A stretch of DNA of 64,000 nt. Source: Pseudomonas sp. H9 (GTDB lineage Bacteria; Pseudomonadota; Gammaproteobacteria; Pseudomonadales; Pseudomonadaceae). Shown here one piece after another: positions 33,056 to 42,806 of the stretch (positions are counted from its first letter, which is position 1; each line of letters opens with the position of its first letter). The notes under the pieces were generated by a model that was not told where the DNA came from, ran no database searches, and was given only the letters and a program-made list of their open reading frames with translations. The DNA lies in contig NZ_SMOK01000011.1 of assembly GCF_004353925.1 (NCBI RefSeq), forward strand, positions 1 to 64,000, written 5' to 3'. The translations under genes and the position numbers were made by a program.

Positions 33056-34690
33056 CTACACCCGGAACTGCCGCAGCAATTGCTCCAATTGCGTGCTCAG
33101 CTGATTGAGCGCTTTGCCTGCCTTGCTCGAGTGCTGGGCGGCCAACGCCGTGTGCTGCGACAAGTCTGCCGTTTCGGTGACACTGCGGTTGATTTCTTCA
33201 ACCACATGAGACTGTTGCAGGGTGGCACTGGCGATTGAGGCGTTGAGTGCGGTGAGGTTGTGCAGGGCCTGGCTGATGGCGTCGAGGCTGACGCCGGCTT
33301 GGTTGGCCTGTTCGATGGTTTGACGCGAAGCGGTGCTGCTGGCATCGATCGCTTTGACCGCCGCCTCGGATTGCCCCTGCAAATGCTCGATCATGCTCTG
33401 GATTTCGGCAGTCGATTGCTGGGTGCGCTGGGCCAACAGCCGCACTTCATCGGCGACCACGGCAAAGCCGCGGCCTTGCTCACCGGCACGGGCAGCTTCG
33501 ATGGCGGCGTTCAGGGCCAGCAGGTTGGTTTGTTCGGCAATCGAACGGATCACCTCCAGTACGCTGCCGATGCGCGTGCTTTGGCTGGCCAGGGTCTGGA
33601 TCACGCTGACCGCTTCGTCGATGGTGGCCGACAGTTGATCGATCTGCTGCAGACTGCCGTGGATGCTCTGTTGCCCCTGTTCGGCGCGCTGCTGTGCATC
33701 GCGCATTTCGCTGGAGGCCTGCTCGGCATTTTTTGCGACATCCTGCACTGCGTAGCTCACTTCATTGATAGCCGTGGCCACTTGTTCCATTTGCGCCGAT
33801 TGTTGCTCGCTGTGCTGCTGGGCCTGGTTGGCGTTACTGCCGACATCCACAGCTGACTGGCCCAAGGCGTGAGCTGCACCCTGCAATTGCCCGATCACGC
33901 CCTGCAATTTTCCGGTAAAGCGGTTGAAGTGTTCGCCCAGTTGCGTCACCTCATCGCGGCCATGGGTGTCAAGGCGACGGGTCAGGTCGCTTTCGCCGCT
34001 GGCGATCATGGCCATGGCGTCCACCGCTTCCTGCAAGGGGCGGGCGATACTGCGGGCGATCAGCACCACCAGCAAGGTCATGACCAGGGCGATGCCTAGC
34101 CCCAGCAGTGAGGCGTCACGGACTTGACGCATAAACTCCTGCTGCATGTCATCGATATAAATGCCGGAGCCGATGACCCAGCCCCAGGGTTTGAACAATT
34201 GGATGTAGGAGGTCTTTTCCACCGGCTCGCTGGCACCGGGTTTGGGCCAGCGGTAGTCAATGCTGCCCGCGCCTTGCGCCTTGGCCAGCACCACCATTTC
34301 ATTGAACAGGGCAAAGCCGTCTGGGTCGCGTATCGCCGAGAGGTCTTGGCCGTCGAGCTTGGGGTTGGCCGGATGCATGATCATCTTCGGCCCCAGGTCG
34401 TTGATCCAGAAGTAGTCGTCCTGGTCGTAGCGCAAGCCGCGTATCACGCTCAAGGCTTGCTGTTGAGCCGCTTCGCGACTGAGGTTGCCGGTGGCTTCCA
34501 GGCCCTGGTAGTAAGCGAGCACGCCAGCGGCTGCTTCCACCACGTGGCGGGTCTTTTCAGCCTTGGCCAGGTACAGGTCCCCGTGGATCTGCCTGAGCAT
34601 CAACACCCCCAAGGCCAACAACATCATCACGGCCACCACCAGAATCAGCCACAAGCGGCGGCTGATCGACATATTGCGTAGAGTCTTCAT
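33056..34690 (-). CDS. Methyl-accepting chemotaxis protein with single Cache (sCache_2) sensor
   Basis: This 544-residue chemoreceptor has transmembrane helix 1 at about 11-30 and a periplasmic sCache_2-type domain ([24 protein letters not shown], then [28 protein letters not shown]). Helix 2 lies at about 190-210, followed by a HAMP domain and the cytoplasmic signalling hairpin with the conserved tip [45 protein letters not shown]. Such Cache receptors commonly sense small organic acids; the ligand here is unknown. The start at 34690 ([14 protein letters not shown]) is preceded by GGGGTGA; an in-frame extension of 21 residues is unlikely. Confidence 0.92.
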   Translation of the reverse strand: MKTLRNMSISRRLWLILVVAVMMLLALGVLMLRQIHGDLYLAKAEKTRHVVEAAAGVLAYYQGLEATGNLSREAAQQQALSVIRGLRYDQDDYFWINDLGPKMIMHPANPKLDGQDLSAIRDPDGFALFNEMVVLAKAQGAGSIDYRWPKPGASEPVEKTSYIQLFKPWGWVIGSGIYIDDMQQEFMRQVRDASLLGLGIALVMTLLVVLIARSIARPLQEAVDAMAMIASGESDLTRRLDTHGRDEVTQLGEHFNRFTGKLQGVIGQLQGAAHALGQSAVDVGSNANQAQQHSEQQSAQMEQVATAINEVSYAVQDVAKNAEQASSEMRDAQQRAEQGQQSIHGSLQQIDQLSATIDEAVSVIQTLASQSTRIGSVLEVIRSIAEQTNLLALNAAIEAARAGEQGRGFAVVADEVRLLAQRTQQSTAEIQSMIEHLQGQSEAAVKAIDASSTASRQTIEQANQAGVSLDAISQALHNLTALNASIASATLQQSHVVEEINRSVTETADLSQHTALAAQHSSKAGKALNQLSTQLEQLLRQFRV

Positions 34691-34989
34691 GGAACGGTCA
34701 CCCCGCATTCTTTTTATTGTCTTACGCATCCCAACATGGTTTTTCCCCTCCACCTACTCGACCAAGGCCTAAGTGCTTCACACGCCCCAGGTGTGCAGTG
34801 CCAAGCAGCAGCGTTTAATCGAGAGGTCTGTTAGGATTTCGGCCCGGTCGGGACAAACCTGAAGGGTGACTGAACTTTTCTGTTGGCATTACGACCAACT
34901 GTCGCGGTTGACGACCGGACATTCGTATCTGCTCTGGCTGATGAAAACTATAACGGGAGCATGCGCTGGCATCGCTCCGTGGGGGAATA

Positions 34990-35820
34990 ATGGATCTTTG
35001 GACCGGCCTGCAGGCCGTCATTTTGGGTATTGTCGAAGGCTTGACCGAGTTCTTGCCGATTTCCAGCACCGGTCACCAGATCGTTGTCGCGGATCTGATC
35101 AACTTTGGTGGTGAGCGGGCGATGGCCTTCAACATCATCATTCAGCTGGGTGCGATTCTGGCGGTGGTCTGGGAATTTCGCCGAAAGATCTTCGACGTGG
35201 TGCTGGGCCTGCCCAAGCAGCGTCAGGCACAACGTTTCACCATTAACCTGCTGATCGCTTTTATGCCGGCGGTGGTATTGGGGGTGTTGTTTGCCGACCT
35301 GATCCATGAGTACCTGTTTAACCCGGTGACCGTGGCCGTGGCCCTGGTGGTCGGTGGCCTGATCATGCTGTGGGCCGAACGCCGCGAGCATGCCATCACC
35401 GTTGAACAGGTCGATGACATGCGCTGGACCGATGCCCTGAAAATCGGCTTCGCCCAGTGCCTGGCCATGGTGCCGGGGACGTCGCGTTCAGGCTCGACCA
35501 TCATTGGCGGCTTGCTGTTTGGCTTGTCGCGCAAGGCCGCGACCGAATTCTCGTTCTTCCTGGCCATGCCGACGATGGTCGGTGCGGCGGTGTATTCGGG
35601 CTACAAGTACCGCGAGCTGTTCCAGCCTGGCGATTTTCCGGTGTTCGCCATCGGCTTTGTGGTGTCGTTCATCTTCGCGATGATTGCAGTACGTGGCTTG
35701 CTGCGTTTTATCGCCAACCATAGCTATGCCATGTTCGCCTGGTATCGCATTGTGTTTGGCCTGATCATCCTGGCGACCTGGCAGTTCGGCATTGTCGACT
35801 GGGCCACGGCACACGGTTAA
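34990..35820 (+). CDS. uppP: Undecaprenyl-diphosphate phosphatase UppP (BacA)
   Basis: UppP dephosphorylates undecaprenyl diphosphate so the lipid carrier can be reused in peptidoglycan and O-antigen synthesis; overproduction gives bacitracin resistance. The 276-residue integral membrane protein shows the two family signatures, [14 protein letters not shown] at about 16-29 (catalytic Glu, Ser-Thr-Gly-His) and [15 protein letters not shown] at 162-176 (catalytic Arg). A strong GTGGGGGA precedes the ATG. DUF1294 follows 4 bases after the stop and is probably co-transcribed. The 299 bases between this gene and the divergent chemoreceptor show nothing beyond promoter space. Confidence 0.96.
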   Translation: MDLWTGLQAVILGIVEGLTEFLPISSTGHQIVVADLINFGGERAMAFNIIIQLGAILAVVWEFRRKIFDVVLGLPKQRQAQRFTINLLIAFMPAVVLGVLFADLIHEYLFNPVTVAVALVVGGLIMLWAERREHAITVEQVDDMRWTDALKIGFAQCLAMVPGTSRSGSTIIGGLLFGLSRKAATEFSFFLAMPTMVGAAVYSGYKYRELFQPGDFPVFAIGFVVSFIFAMIAVRGLLRFIANHSYAMFAWYRIVFGLIILATWQFGIVDWATAHG

Positions 35821-35824
35821 GCCC

Positions 35825-36244
35825 ATGAGCCGTCCACAGACTTCCACGCGCCGCACCACGGGTGCTGCTGGCACGGTCCAGCATCTGCGCAGCAAGCTGT
35901 TGCTGTTCATTGGCCTGTGTTTGATGCCACTGGGCGGGGCGCTGCACATGCTGCTCAGCGGGCAGTCCTGGCTGCCTGCTGTGGCCTATCCGCTGGCCAG
36001 CCTGGTGAGTATTGCGCTGTATTGGCGTGACAAGCAGCAGGCGCGCAGCCAAGGCTGGCGTACCCCGGAGAAGGTCCTGCATGGCATCGAACTGTGTGGC
36101 GGCTGGCCGGGGGCGTTGCTGGCCCAGCAGATGTTCCGGCACAAAACGCGCAAGCTGTCGTTCCAACTGAGCTTCTGGGTCATTGTCGGCCTGCATCAGG
36201 TGTTCTGGCTCGATTACCTATGGTTTGGCGGGCACTGGTTTTGA
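35825..36244 (+). CDS. DUF1294 membrane protein
   Basis: The 139-residue protein has three hydrophobic segments and the DUF1294 landmarks YWRDKQQARSQGWRTPEKVLHGIELCGGWPGALLAQQMFRHKTRKLSFQLSFW. The family's function is unknown; some members are fused to a cold-shock domain, but this one has only a short basic N-terminus (MSRPQTSTRRTTG). The ATG at 35825 lies 4 bases after the uppP stop; a start 11 codons earlier would overlap uppP and is less likely. The MITE begins 2 bases after its stop codon. Confidence 0.88.
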   Translation: MSRPQTSTRRTTGAAGTVQHLRSKLLLFIGLCLMPLGGALHMLLSGQSWLPAVAYPLASLVSIALYWRDKQQARSQGWRTPEKVLHGIELCGGWPGALLAQQMFRHKTRKLSFQLSFWVIVGLHQVFWLDYLWFGGHWF

Positions 36245-36245
36245 C

Positions 36246-36404
36246 TAGGCTCTGTATGAAAAGCCTTGATACTCGGTGATGCTGCGTTGAAAACAGCCTC
36301 GGAATGCTCATTTACAACCCGTAAAGTCGAGCGCGACTCCGACCGTTCCTCGGCTGTTTTCGCCTTGCCTGACCTTCGTCTCAAAACTTTTCACACAGAG
36401 CCTA
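36246..36404. mobile_element. Intact MITE (non-autonomous miniature element)
   Basis: About 155 bases bounded by near-perfect 17-bp inverted repeats, AGGCTCTGTATGAAAAG at the left and CTTTTCACACAGAGCCT at the right (one mismatch). TA lies at each edge as the probable target duplication. It has no coding capacity. An internal inverted segment (GAAAACAGCCTCGG ... CTCGGCTGTTTTCG) extends the hairpin. A right-end fragment of the same family lies at 5117-5179. Confidence 0.8.
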
Positions 36405-36461
36405 ACAGTGGGGGCGGCGGTGCGGCGACCGATTTGCCCTGGGGGTATAGTGCTTAGCGAA

Positions 36462-36492
36462 TAAAGCGCGGCGGTCAATTGACCGCCGCGCT
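36462..36492 (-). terminator. Intrinsic terminator of the DUF1302-DUF1329 unit
   Basis: A perfect palindrome with arm AGCGCGGCGGTCAA (36465-36478 and complement to 36492), six bases after the DUF1329 stop. It is followed on the minus strand by TTTATTCG. Confidence 0.85.
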
Positions 36493-36497
36493 CGGTT

Positions 36498-37868
36498 TCA
36501 GCGAACGCCTGCGTTGCGCAGGGCGGCCGGGGTGTAGTCGTTCATGCGTGCTTGTTTTCCATACAGCGTCGCATGCTTGGACTCATTGGTCATGGCCAGC
36601 ACGTTGTAGCGGCCAGCGATCAGGTCGTAGATACCCTGCATGGCATAACCGGGCGCGCTGCGCTCGAAGTCGTTGACGGCATAGCCTTCAGCGACGCGCC
36701 AGAGTTGGCCACGGCCGTCGTAGTGATCGACTTCGGCCAGTTGCCAGGTGTCTTCATCGAAGTACATGTCACGCTTGGCGTAAACATGGCGCTGGCCAGG
36801 CTTGAGTGTGGCCTGCACATGCCAGACCCGGTGCAACTCGTAGCGGGTCAGGTCCTGGTTGATGTGCCCAGGCTTGATGATGTCGTCATATTTAAGGCTT
36901 GGCGACCACAGTTTGTAGTTGTTGTACGGGATGTACAGTTCCTTCTTGCCGACCAGTTTCCAGTCGTAGCGATCTGGCGCGCCGTTCATCAAGTCGGTGT
37001 TGTCAGCGGTACGCAGGCCATCGGCACCCGAGCCCGGGCCGTCGTAGGCGATCTGCGGTGCACGTCGTACCCGGCGCTGGCCAGCGTTGTAGACCCAGGC
37101 CAGGCGCGGTTCCTTGACCTGGTCGATGGTTTCATGGATCAGCACCACGTTGCCGGCCAGGCGCGACGGTGCGGTGATGCTTTGTTTATAGAAGTAGAAG
37201 ATGTTTTCCGCCTGCTTGCTGTCGATCCCGTCCATGTACTGCGGATAGCTCAGCTCATCACTGTATTCGACAATCGAGTAGGAACCATTGACTTGCGGCG
37301 CCGCCTGCGCAGCCTGGCGGAACATGTTGCCGCCACGGTAGCGGTTGTTGTGGTTCCAGTAGACCTCTACGCCATTTTTGGGGATGGGGAAGGGGTAGTA
37401 GCGGGTCTCGGCAAAGTTACGCAAACCGTTGCCATCGTCGGTCAGCTCGGTCGCCAGCGCGCTTTTCTTCGCCAGAACGTAGATGTTTTCCGGTACGGCG
37501 GCGGTGCGTTGGGTTTTGTACACCGGGATTTTGTAGCTGTCCGGGTAGCGCTTGAACAACGCCAGCTGGCCTGGGGTCAGCTTGTCTTTGTATTGCTCGG
37601 CATTGGCAGCGGTAATGACGAACAGCGGTTTTTCGTCGGCAAACGGGTTGCCGAGAAAACCTTTGGCGTCCACGGCGGCAGCGCCCGGTTTGAGGCCGCC
37701 GGTCCAGGCCGGAATACTGCCGTCGGCATTGCCTTCCTTTTGTGCGCCCAAAGGCGTGAGGGTGGTGCCCAGTTGCTGGGCCTCCTGGGGTGAGACGGCG
37801 GCGATCACGCTGGTGGTCAACAACGACAATGCCAAAGCGCCGGTGCGCATCATGATGCGAGTATTCAT
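36498..37868 (-). CDS. DUF1329 exported protein (outer-membrane lipoprotein-sorting-like fold)
   Basis: This 456-residue protein has a signal peptide (ALALSLLTTSVIAAVSP) and DUF1329 features: an N-terminal EAQQLGTTLTPLGAQKEGNADGSIPAWTGGLKP segment, then a LolA/LolB-like region with RRAPQIAYDGPGSGADGLRTADNTDLMNGAPDRYDWKLVGKKELYIPYNN and the late YAKRDMYFDEDTWQLAEVDHYDGRGQLWRV. Family members accompany DUF1302 porins and often RND-type exporters in clusters for hydrophobic substrates, where transport across the envelope is suspected. It lies 21 bases after DUF1302. GGAGATAACAAC precedes the start. Confidence 0.9.
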   Translation of the reverse strand: MNTRIMMRTGALALSLLTTSVIAAVSPQEAQQLGTTLTPLGAQKEGNADGSIPAWTGGLKPGAAAVDAKGFLGNPFADEKPLFVITAANAEQYKDKLTPGQLALFKRYPDSYKIPVYKTQRTAAVPENIYVLAKKSALATELTDDGNGLRNFAETRYYPFPIPKNGVEVYWNHNNRYRGGNMFRQAAQAAPQVNGSYSIVEYSDELSYPQYMDGIDSKQAENIFYFYKQSITAPSRLAGNVVLIHETIDQVKEPRLAWVYNAGQRRVRRAPQIAYDGPGSGADGLRTADNTDLMNGAPDRYDWKLVGKKELYIPYNNYKLWSPSLKYDDIIKPGHINQDLTRYELHRVWHVQATLKPGQRHVYAKRDMYFDEDTWQLAEVDHYDGRGQLWRVAEGYAVNDFERSAPGYAMQGIYDLIAGRYNVLAMTNESKHATLYGKQARMNDYTPAALRNAGVR

Positions 37869-37889
37869 GTTGTTATCTCCGCTCTGTTG

Positions 37890-39722
37890 TCAGAAGTTCA
37901 CACCGAAGCTAAGCGCGACGTAGTCGCGGTCGACGTTGGTGTTGAAGTCGCCACCGAAGTAGTCGGTGTAACTGAGGCTGGTGGTGTAGGTGTTGAGGTA
38001 GTCGGCATCCAGGCCGATGCTGATGGCCTTGCTGCCTTCTTCGAAGTTCGGCCCGTAGCCGTCGACGTCGTGGGACCAGGCCAGGTTAGGCGACAGGTTG
38101 ATCCCGGCGATCACGTTGGGGTAGTCGAGCTTGGCGCGCAGGCGGTAACCCCAGGAGTTGGTGGTGTAAAAGCCCTTGTCGTTGCATTGCTGCGCCGGGT
38201 TGCTGGCGCCCGGCGTGCCCACGCCGGTGCCCTGACAGGCGGCAAGGCCGGTGTTGCCTGGCAGAATGCCGGAGCCGTAGGCGGGGCTGCGGCCAAAACG
38301 CAGGTCGCTGCCGTCGCTGTCACCCAGGCCGTTGATACGGTTGTAACCCACTTCGCCGATCAGGGTCAGGCGGCTCGCACCCATCACCTGTTCGAAGAAC
38401 TGCGTGGCCGTCATCTGCGCCTGAAGCACCGGCATACGCTTGTAGCCATTGATATCGGTGCCGGCCACGGCGGCCGATGGCGGTGCAATGAAGCCGCTGG
38501 TGATCAGTGGCGAGGTCGGGTTGTTGAGGGTGCCGTTGAGCAGGTCGGCAGTGTTGAGTTGCAGCGGCATGTTGGGGCGGTAGCTGACTTCGCCACCCAG
38601 CGACACACCGCTCAGGGTGGTCTGGAAGCTCAAACCGTACAGGCGGATGTCTTCCGGGTAGTCGATGAAGTAACGGCCGTTGCGTGGCACGTTCAATGCG
38701 CTGGGCGGATTGCCGGCCCCGGTGGTGCGCACGGTGCTGAGGTACGGTGAACGGCTGTGGTAGTTCATCGCATAGGCACCGAACTCGGTGTCGTTCAGCT
38801 CAGGCACGTACCAGCGCAAGGCGATCCCGTACTGGCCACTGTCGCCGGGCTCGTTGTCCTCCAGGCGCGGGATGTAGACGTTGGTGTTGGCGTTCGGTGG
38901 GCCAACGTTGTCGGACACTCCCGGCGGCAAGTCCAGGCCGGCAACCACCAGGCGGTCGTTACAGCCGCGAGGCACGCCGTCGTTACCGAAGAAGGTGCCG
39001 CAGTTATCGACGACCGAGTTGTCCCACTCCAACTGGTAGAACGCCTCGGCGGTAATGTTGTCGGTCAGCCCTTGCGACACGTAGAGCATGTTCACCGGAA
39101 TCAAGCCTTCCTTGATCTCGGCACCCGGGCGGCGCAAGGCGGCGACGTCGATGGGGTTGATGCTGTTGATGGAGTTACCAATGAAGGTACTTTCACCCCA
39201 ACTGACCACTTGCTTACCCAGGCGCACGTTGCCGGCCAGGTCGGCCACGGTGTAGTTGTGGTAGATGAAGGCGTCGAGGAACTCAGCACCCGACGACTTG
39301 GCCATGTCGTCACGGCCGCTGTCGTCGATGTCGTAGAACAGCCGGTGCTCGTCCTTGAGTTCGAAGTCGTACCAGTACTTGCCCCTGACGAACACGCCGC
39401 TGTCGCCGTACTTGAGCTCCAGGTCATGCACGCCTTTGAAAATCTTCGAGAAGGTTTCGCCTTTCTTGAAGTTCAGGCGACCGTCGTCGACAGTCCGCGA
39501 GGAGGAGGTGCCGCGCTTGCCCATGGAGTTGAAGTTGGAAATCAGAGACGGGTCGGCACTGCGCACGGCCCAACTGGCACCGATGGACAGCGATGAGTCG
39601 AACTGCCCCTCGATCTCGCCGATGGTGAAGTCAACAGCAGAAGCCGATTGGCTTGCACCGATAGCCACGGCAGCAGCCAGCAGACTTGGCTGAAATACTC
39701 CGCGCTTTTTTGTTGTTGTCAT
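37890..39722 (-). CDS. DUF1302 outer-membrane beta-barrel protein
   Basis: This 610-residue protein has a signal peptide (LLAAAVAIGASQSASA) then VDFTIGEIEGQFDSSLSIGASWA, the family opening, many amphipathic strands and a terminal Phe (YVALSFGVNF) expected for BAM insertion. DUF1302 barrels are thought to pass hydrophobic or aromatic/terpenoid-type compounds in Pseudomonas, usually with DUF1329 as here. The start at 39722 (MTTTKKRGVFQPSLL) removes a 34-residue non-conserved extension; GGAGAACC lies upstream. Position next to a LuxR regulator and the acyl-CoA operon suggests uptake of that operon's substrate, by inference. Confidence 0.9.
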   Translation of the reverse strand: MTTTKKRGVFQPSLLAAAVAIGASQSASAVDFTIGEIEGQFDSSLSIGASWAVRSADPSLISNFNSMGKRGTSSSRTVDDGRLNFKKGETFSKIFKGVHDLELKYGDSGVFVRGKYWYDFELKDEHRLFYDIDDSGRDDMAKSSGAEFLDAFIYHNYTVADLAGNVRLGKQVVSWGESTFIGNSINSINPIDVAALRRPGAEIKEGLIPVNMLYVSQGLTDNITAEAFYQLEWDNSVVDNCGTFFGNDGVPRGCNDRLVVAGLDLPPGVSDNVGPPNANTNVYIPRLEDNEPGDSGQYGIALRWYVPELNDTEFGAYAMNYHSRSPYLSTVRTTGAGNPPSALNVPRNGRYFIDYPEDIRLYGLSFQTTLSGVSLGGEVSYRPNMPLQLNTADLLNGTLNNPTSPLITSGFIAPPSAAVAGTDINGYKRMPVLQAQMTATQFFEQVMGASRLTLIGEVGYNRINGLGDSDGSDLRFGRSPAYGSGILPGNTGLAACQGTGVGTPGASNPAQQCNDKGFYTTNSWGYRLRAKLDYPNVIAGINLSPNLAWSHDVDGYGPNFEEGSKAISIGLDADYLNTYTTSLSYTDYFGGDFNTNVDRDYVALSFGVNF

Positions 39723-39837
39723 GCGGTTCTCCAGGTTCGGATGAAGTAGCGCTGCCATCCTAGGTGGCCGAACCGGGGTGATGAATTGCCTGATTGGATG
39801 ATTCTGCGTATTACCCGAAAGCATTAGTCGCTGCCGG

Positions 39838-39921
39838 TGGGGGCGGGCTTGCTGTGGGCTTGCCCCGCGATAGCGATCTGTCAGTCACACCGCTTCGCGG
39901 GGCAAGCCCGCTCCCACAGGA
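39838..39921. repeat. Paired REP element, left arm altered
   Basis: Right arm TTCGCGGGGCAAGCCCGCTCC is canonical. The left arm reads GGCGGGCTTGCTGTGGGCTTGCCCCGCG, with a small internal duplication of GGGCTTGC. Confidence 0.85.
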
Positions 39922-40107
39922 AGGCATAGAATCTCGAATCACAAGCGTGGGCCAAGCCAAAGCACTCTCACTCGTGGGCTGCGAGCGCAAGGAAAATGCG
40001 CCAAGGTGGCGTTGATTGCCTGCATGCGGGTACTGATTGTGCGCTTGAATGCGATGCTCAAAAGCAGCTGGCTTGAATGTGCTTCGCTAGCAGCAGGGTA
40101 CCTCTGG

Positions 40108-40241
40108 TGGGAGCGGGCTTGCCCCGCGATCGGCTGCGCAGCGGCCGTAAACACAGCTGTTAGCAAGGCAACTGATATACCGAGGCGACTGAATTGCTGC
40201 CGCTTCGCGCCAGATCGCAGGGCAAGCCAGCTCCCACCGGG
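40108..40241. repeat. REP pair with wide spacing
   Basis: A canonical copy GGAGCGGGCTTGCCCCGCGA at about 40111-40130 and a diverged inverted copy GATCGCAGGGCAAGCCAGCTCC at about 40213-40234, 80 bases apart. Confidence 0.8.
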
Positions 40242-40340
40242 AGGGGTGTCTGCTGCGTGAAAATACCTCGATTGGCGGATGGGGTATTTACCCCTCGCGC
40301 GCGAACATGGCGCATGACTTGAACCGCTTCAGGAGGTGCC

Positions 40341-42806
40341 ATGTCTCAGCCCCTTACCCCGACGGCGCTGCCCAGGGCACCGTCAGCACATCTTCTGCGC
40401 GAACGGCTGCACGACGCACTGCTCGGCCCAACCTATCGACTGCGCTTGTTCTGCGCCCCGGCGGGCTATGGCAAAACGGTATTGCTTAACGATTGCATGC
40501 GCCGCAGCGATGCCGATGTACGTTGTCTGTGGCTCGATCTTGGTGGCCACGCGCCGACGCTTGCGCAGTTCTGCCGGCGCCTGGCCGATGGCCTGGGCTT
40601 ACCTGCCCAGGTGGCGGACGATGCGGATGCGTTGCTTGCTCATCTGCAGTGCAGCAAAGATCACTGGTGGTTGGCCTTTGACGATTTTCCGACCGATGCC
40701 AGCGTCGAACTCAATGCCTGGATCGACCACTTGTTGCGTTCGCAGGCCCCGGTCCAGCTGTGGGTCAGTTGCCGTCAGCGGCCAACCTGGAAGCTCGCGC
40801 GCCTGCTGCTCGAAGGCCAATTGCTGGAGCTTGGCGCCAACGAGCTTGCCTTTACCCGAGACGAGCTTGAAACACTGGTCGGGCGCCTGGATCCCTTGGC
40901 CTCTGCGGCAACCACCGCGCGTCTGTGGCAGCAAACCCAAGGTTGGTGCGCCGGGGTCAAGCTGCAGCTGAGCGCTCAGGTCCGTAATGAACGGGCAGGG
41001 GCGAGTTGGTTGCGCGAGTACCTGGGTGGAGAGTTGCTCGCGCCTTTGTCCGGGGAAGAGCGTGACTTGTTGCTGGCGGCCGCTTACCTGCCGCGGCTGT
41101 CCGTGGATTTCTGCCAGCGCCTGTGGCCGCACGGTAATGCGGGGGCACTGCTGCGTGGCCTGGTGCAATCGGAGTCGTTCTTCATGCCGGTGGGCAGCGA
41201 TGGCCAGTGGTATCGACTGCTGCCCGCCGTAGCACTGGCCCTGCAAGGAGAACTGTGCACCGCGTCGCTTAACCGACTGCGCCTGGATACCTGCCGGCTG
41301 TTGTGTGAAGACGGCTTCATCGATGAAGCCATCGAACTGGCGCTATGCACCCAGCAGCCAGAGATGGCGGCCAGCCTGATGGAGCGTCTGACCCTGGACT
41401 GGATGTTCAGTGAACGTCACCTGCACACCTGGCTCGACTGGCTGACGCGGCTGCCACTGCGCGCGCTGGACAGCTCGCCGAACCTGATTTACTTGAATGT
41501 TCGGGCGCTGCTCAGTGTCTGGCGCCTGGACGATGCGCAGACCTACCTCGCCAGGCTCGCCTGGGCGACCCCACAGCCCAAGGCGCGCAATAACAACCGC
41601 TTGCTGGCGAACTGGCAGGCTTTGCAAGGTACGCTGCTGGGGCTCAGCGGGGATGCGCAGGGCGCCCGTGAGCATTGCCAGCAAGCCTTGCAACACCTGG
41701 AGCTGCGTGACTGGCCTTCATCGTTTCTGTGTTACTCGACCCTGGCGCGGGTAGCGATGGCGGCCGGTGAACCTGAAGAGGCGAAAGCACTGCTGGATTC
41801 GTCGCTGCAACTGGCGCGACGCCACGGATGTATTGCCAGCGAGGTGCTGATCAACGCCGACCGTATTCGTATGCTTATCCTGTGCAACGAATGGGAGCTG
41901 GCCGAGTCGGTGCTGCAGGAATGCTTTGAGCTGGTTGCCGACGACGGCGGTCACCACGATCTGTTACTCAGTCGCCTGATGTTGCTGCGCGGCGAGTTGC
42001 ACTTGTTGCGTGGCAACTTGCCTGAATGCGAGAACCTGTTGCGCGCCGGGCTGCAACGCGGCATCGACAGCAGCGACCCCTATGTCCTGCATGCCCTGGT
42101 TGGCTTATCGGAAGCGGCGGCATGCAAAGGTGAGCTGGAGCAGGCGCACCTGCATTTGCGCAGTGCCGAACGGCATATGCAGCGCTGCCGGGTCAGTGAA
42201 GGGTGCTACAAGGGGTTGATTGACTACCAGCACATGCGCCTGATGGTTCGCCAGCAAGACTGGCAGGCCATCGTGCTGCTGGCCCGCAAGGCGATCGCCG
42301 AGGGTGTTGGGCGACTGCCACCGTTGCATGCGCCATCCCTGCCACAGCGCTTGCAATTGATTCTGGCCCTGGCTGAATGCGGTCTTGGTAAGCGCGATCA
42401 CGCGGCCACACGTTTGCAGGCATTGCTGGAGACCTGTGAGCAGATGGGCTTTTTCAGCCTGTTGCCGGAAGCACAGGTTGCCCTGGTGCATGTCGATCAA
42501 CAGCGCGGTGTCCGGCACCCGGGGCAGGCGCCTGCCCTGGTGCGTACCAGCTTGCTGGCAGGCTTGACCGGCCTGGCGGGCGCATCACTGTCAGCGACTC
42601 CCGGTGCTCAGGACGGCCTGACGTCACGGGAGTTCTCGGTGCTGCAACTGGTGGCCCACGGGTTGTCCAACCAGGAAATCAGCGAGCAGTTGTTCATCTC
42701 GTTGAATACAGTCAAAGCCCACACGGTGAAGATCAACCACAAACTGGGGGTCAAGCGCCGCACCCAGGCGGTGATGCGTGCCAAATCCCTGGGGATGCTA
42801 GCCTGA
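40341..42806 (+). CDS. MalT-like large LuxR-family transcriptional activator (LAL), copy 1
   Basis: The 821-residue regulator has the LAL order: an N-terminal ATPase with Walker A FCAPAGYGKTVLL at about 37-49, Walker B-like WWLAFDDFP, a long TPR-like helical middle, and a C-terminal LuxR helix-turn-helix (LTSREFSVLQLVAHGLSNQEI...NTVKAHTVKINHKLGV) at about 757-815. LAL proteins bind ATP and an inducer (as MalT binds maltotriose) to activate catabolic operons. AGGAGG precedes the start. Its stop codon directly abuts that of the next, convergent LAL gene. It is transcribed away from DUF1302/DUF1329, which it may control. Confidence 0.9.
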   Translation: MSQPLTPTALPRAPSAHLLRERLHDALLGPTYRLRLFCAPAGYGKTVLLNDCMRRSDADVRCLWLDLGGHAPTLAQFCRRLADGLGLPAQVADDADALLAHLQCSKDHWWLAFDDFPTDASVELNAWIDHLLRSQAPVQLWVSCRQRPTWKLARLLLEGQLLELGANELAFTRDELETLVGRLDPLASAATTARLWQQTQGWCAGVKLQLSAQVRNERAGASWLREYLGGELLAPLSGEERDLLLAAAYLPRLSVDFCQRLWPHGNAGALLRGLVQSESFFMPVGSDGQWYRLLPAVALALQGELCTASLNRLRLDTCRLLCEDGFIDEAIELALCTQQPEMAASLMERLTLDWMFSERHLHTWLDWLTRLPLRALDSSPNLIYLNVRALLSVWRLDDAQTYLARLAWATPQPKARNNNRLLANWQALQGTLLGLSGDAQGAREHCQQALQHLELRDWPSSFLCYSTLARVAMAAGEPEEAKALLDSSLQLARRHGCIASEVLINADRIRMLILCNEWELAESVLQECFELVADDGGHHDLLLSRLMLLRGELHLLRGNLPECENLLRAGLQRGIDSSDPYVLHALVGLSEAAACKGELEQAHLHLRSAERHMQRCRVSEGCYKGLIDYQHMRLMVRQQDWQAIVLLARKAIAEGVGRLPPLHAPSLPQRLQLILALAECGLGKRDHAATRLQALLETCEQMGFFSLLPEAQVALVHVDQQRGVRHPGQAPALVRTSLLAGLTGLAGASLSATPGAQDGLTSREFSVLQLVAHGLSNQEISEQLFISLNTVKAHTVKINHKLGVKRRTQAVMRAKSLGMLA

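Larger units (their letters stand above)
39723..40340. other. Long intergenic region with REP repeats
   Basis: The 618 bases between divergent DUF1302 and the first MalT-like regulator hold two REP pairs (listed separately) but no convincing gene. Short open frames here lack ribosome-binding sites and run through REP sequence. The regulator is preceded by a strong AGGAGGTGCC. Operators for the MalT-like regulators may lie at either edge, but no clear inverted repeat apart from the REPs was seen. Confidence 0.5.

Noticed and set aside
36552..37793. A 413-codon plus-strand open frame
   Set aside because: Shadow of the DUF1329 gene; low-complexity Val/Gly/Ala composition typical of antisense frames.
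39950..40340. Short open frames (60-84 codons) in the REP-rich gap
   Set aside because: They lack ribosome-binding sites, run through REP repeats and show no protein-like features.
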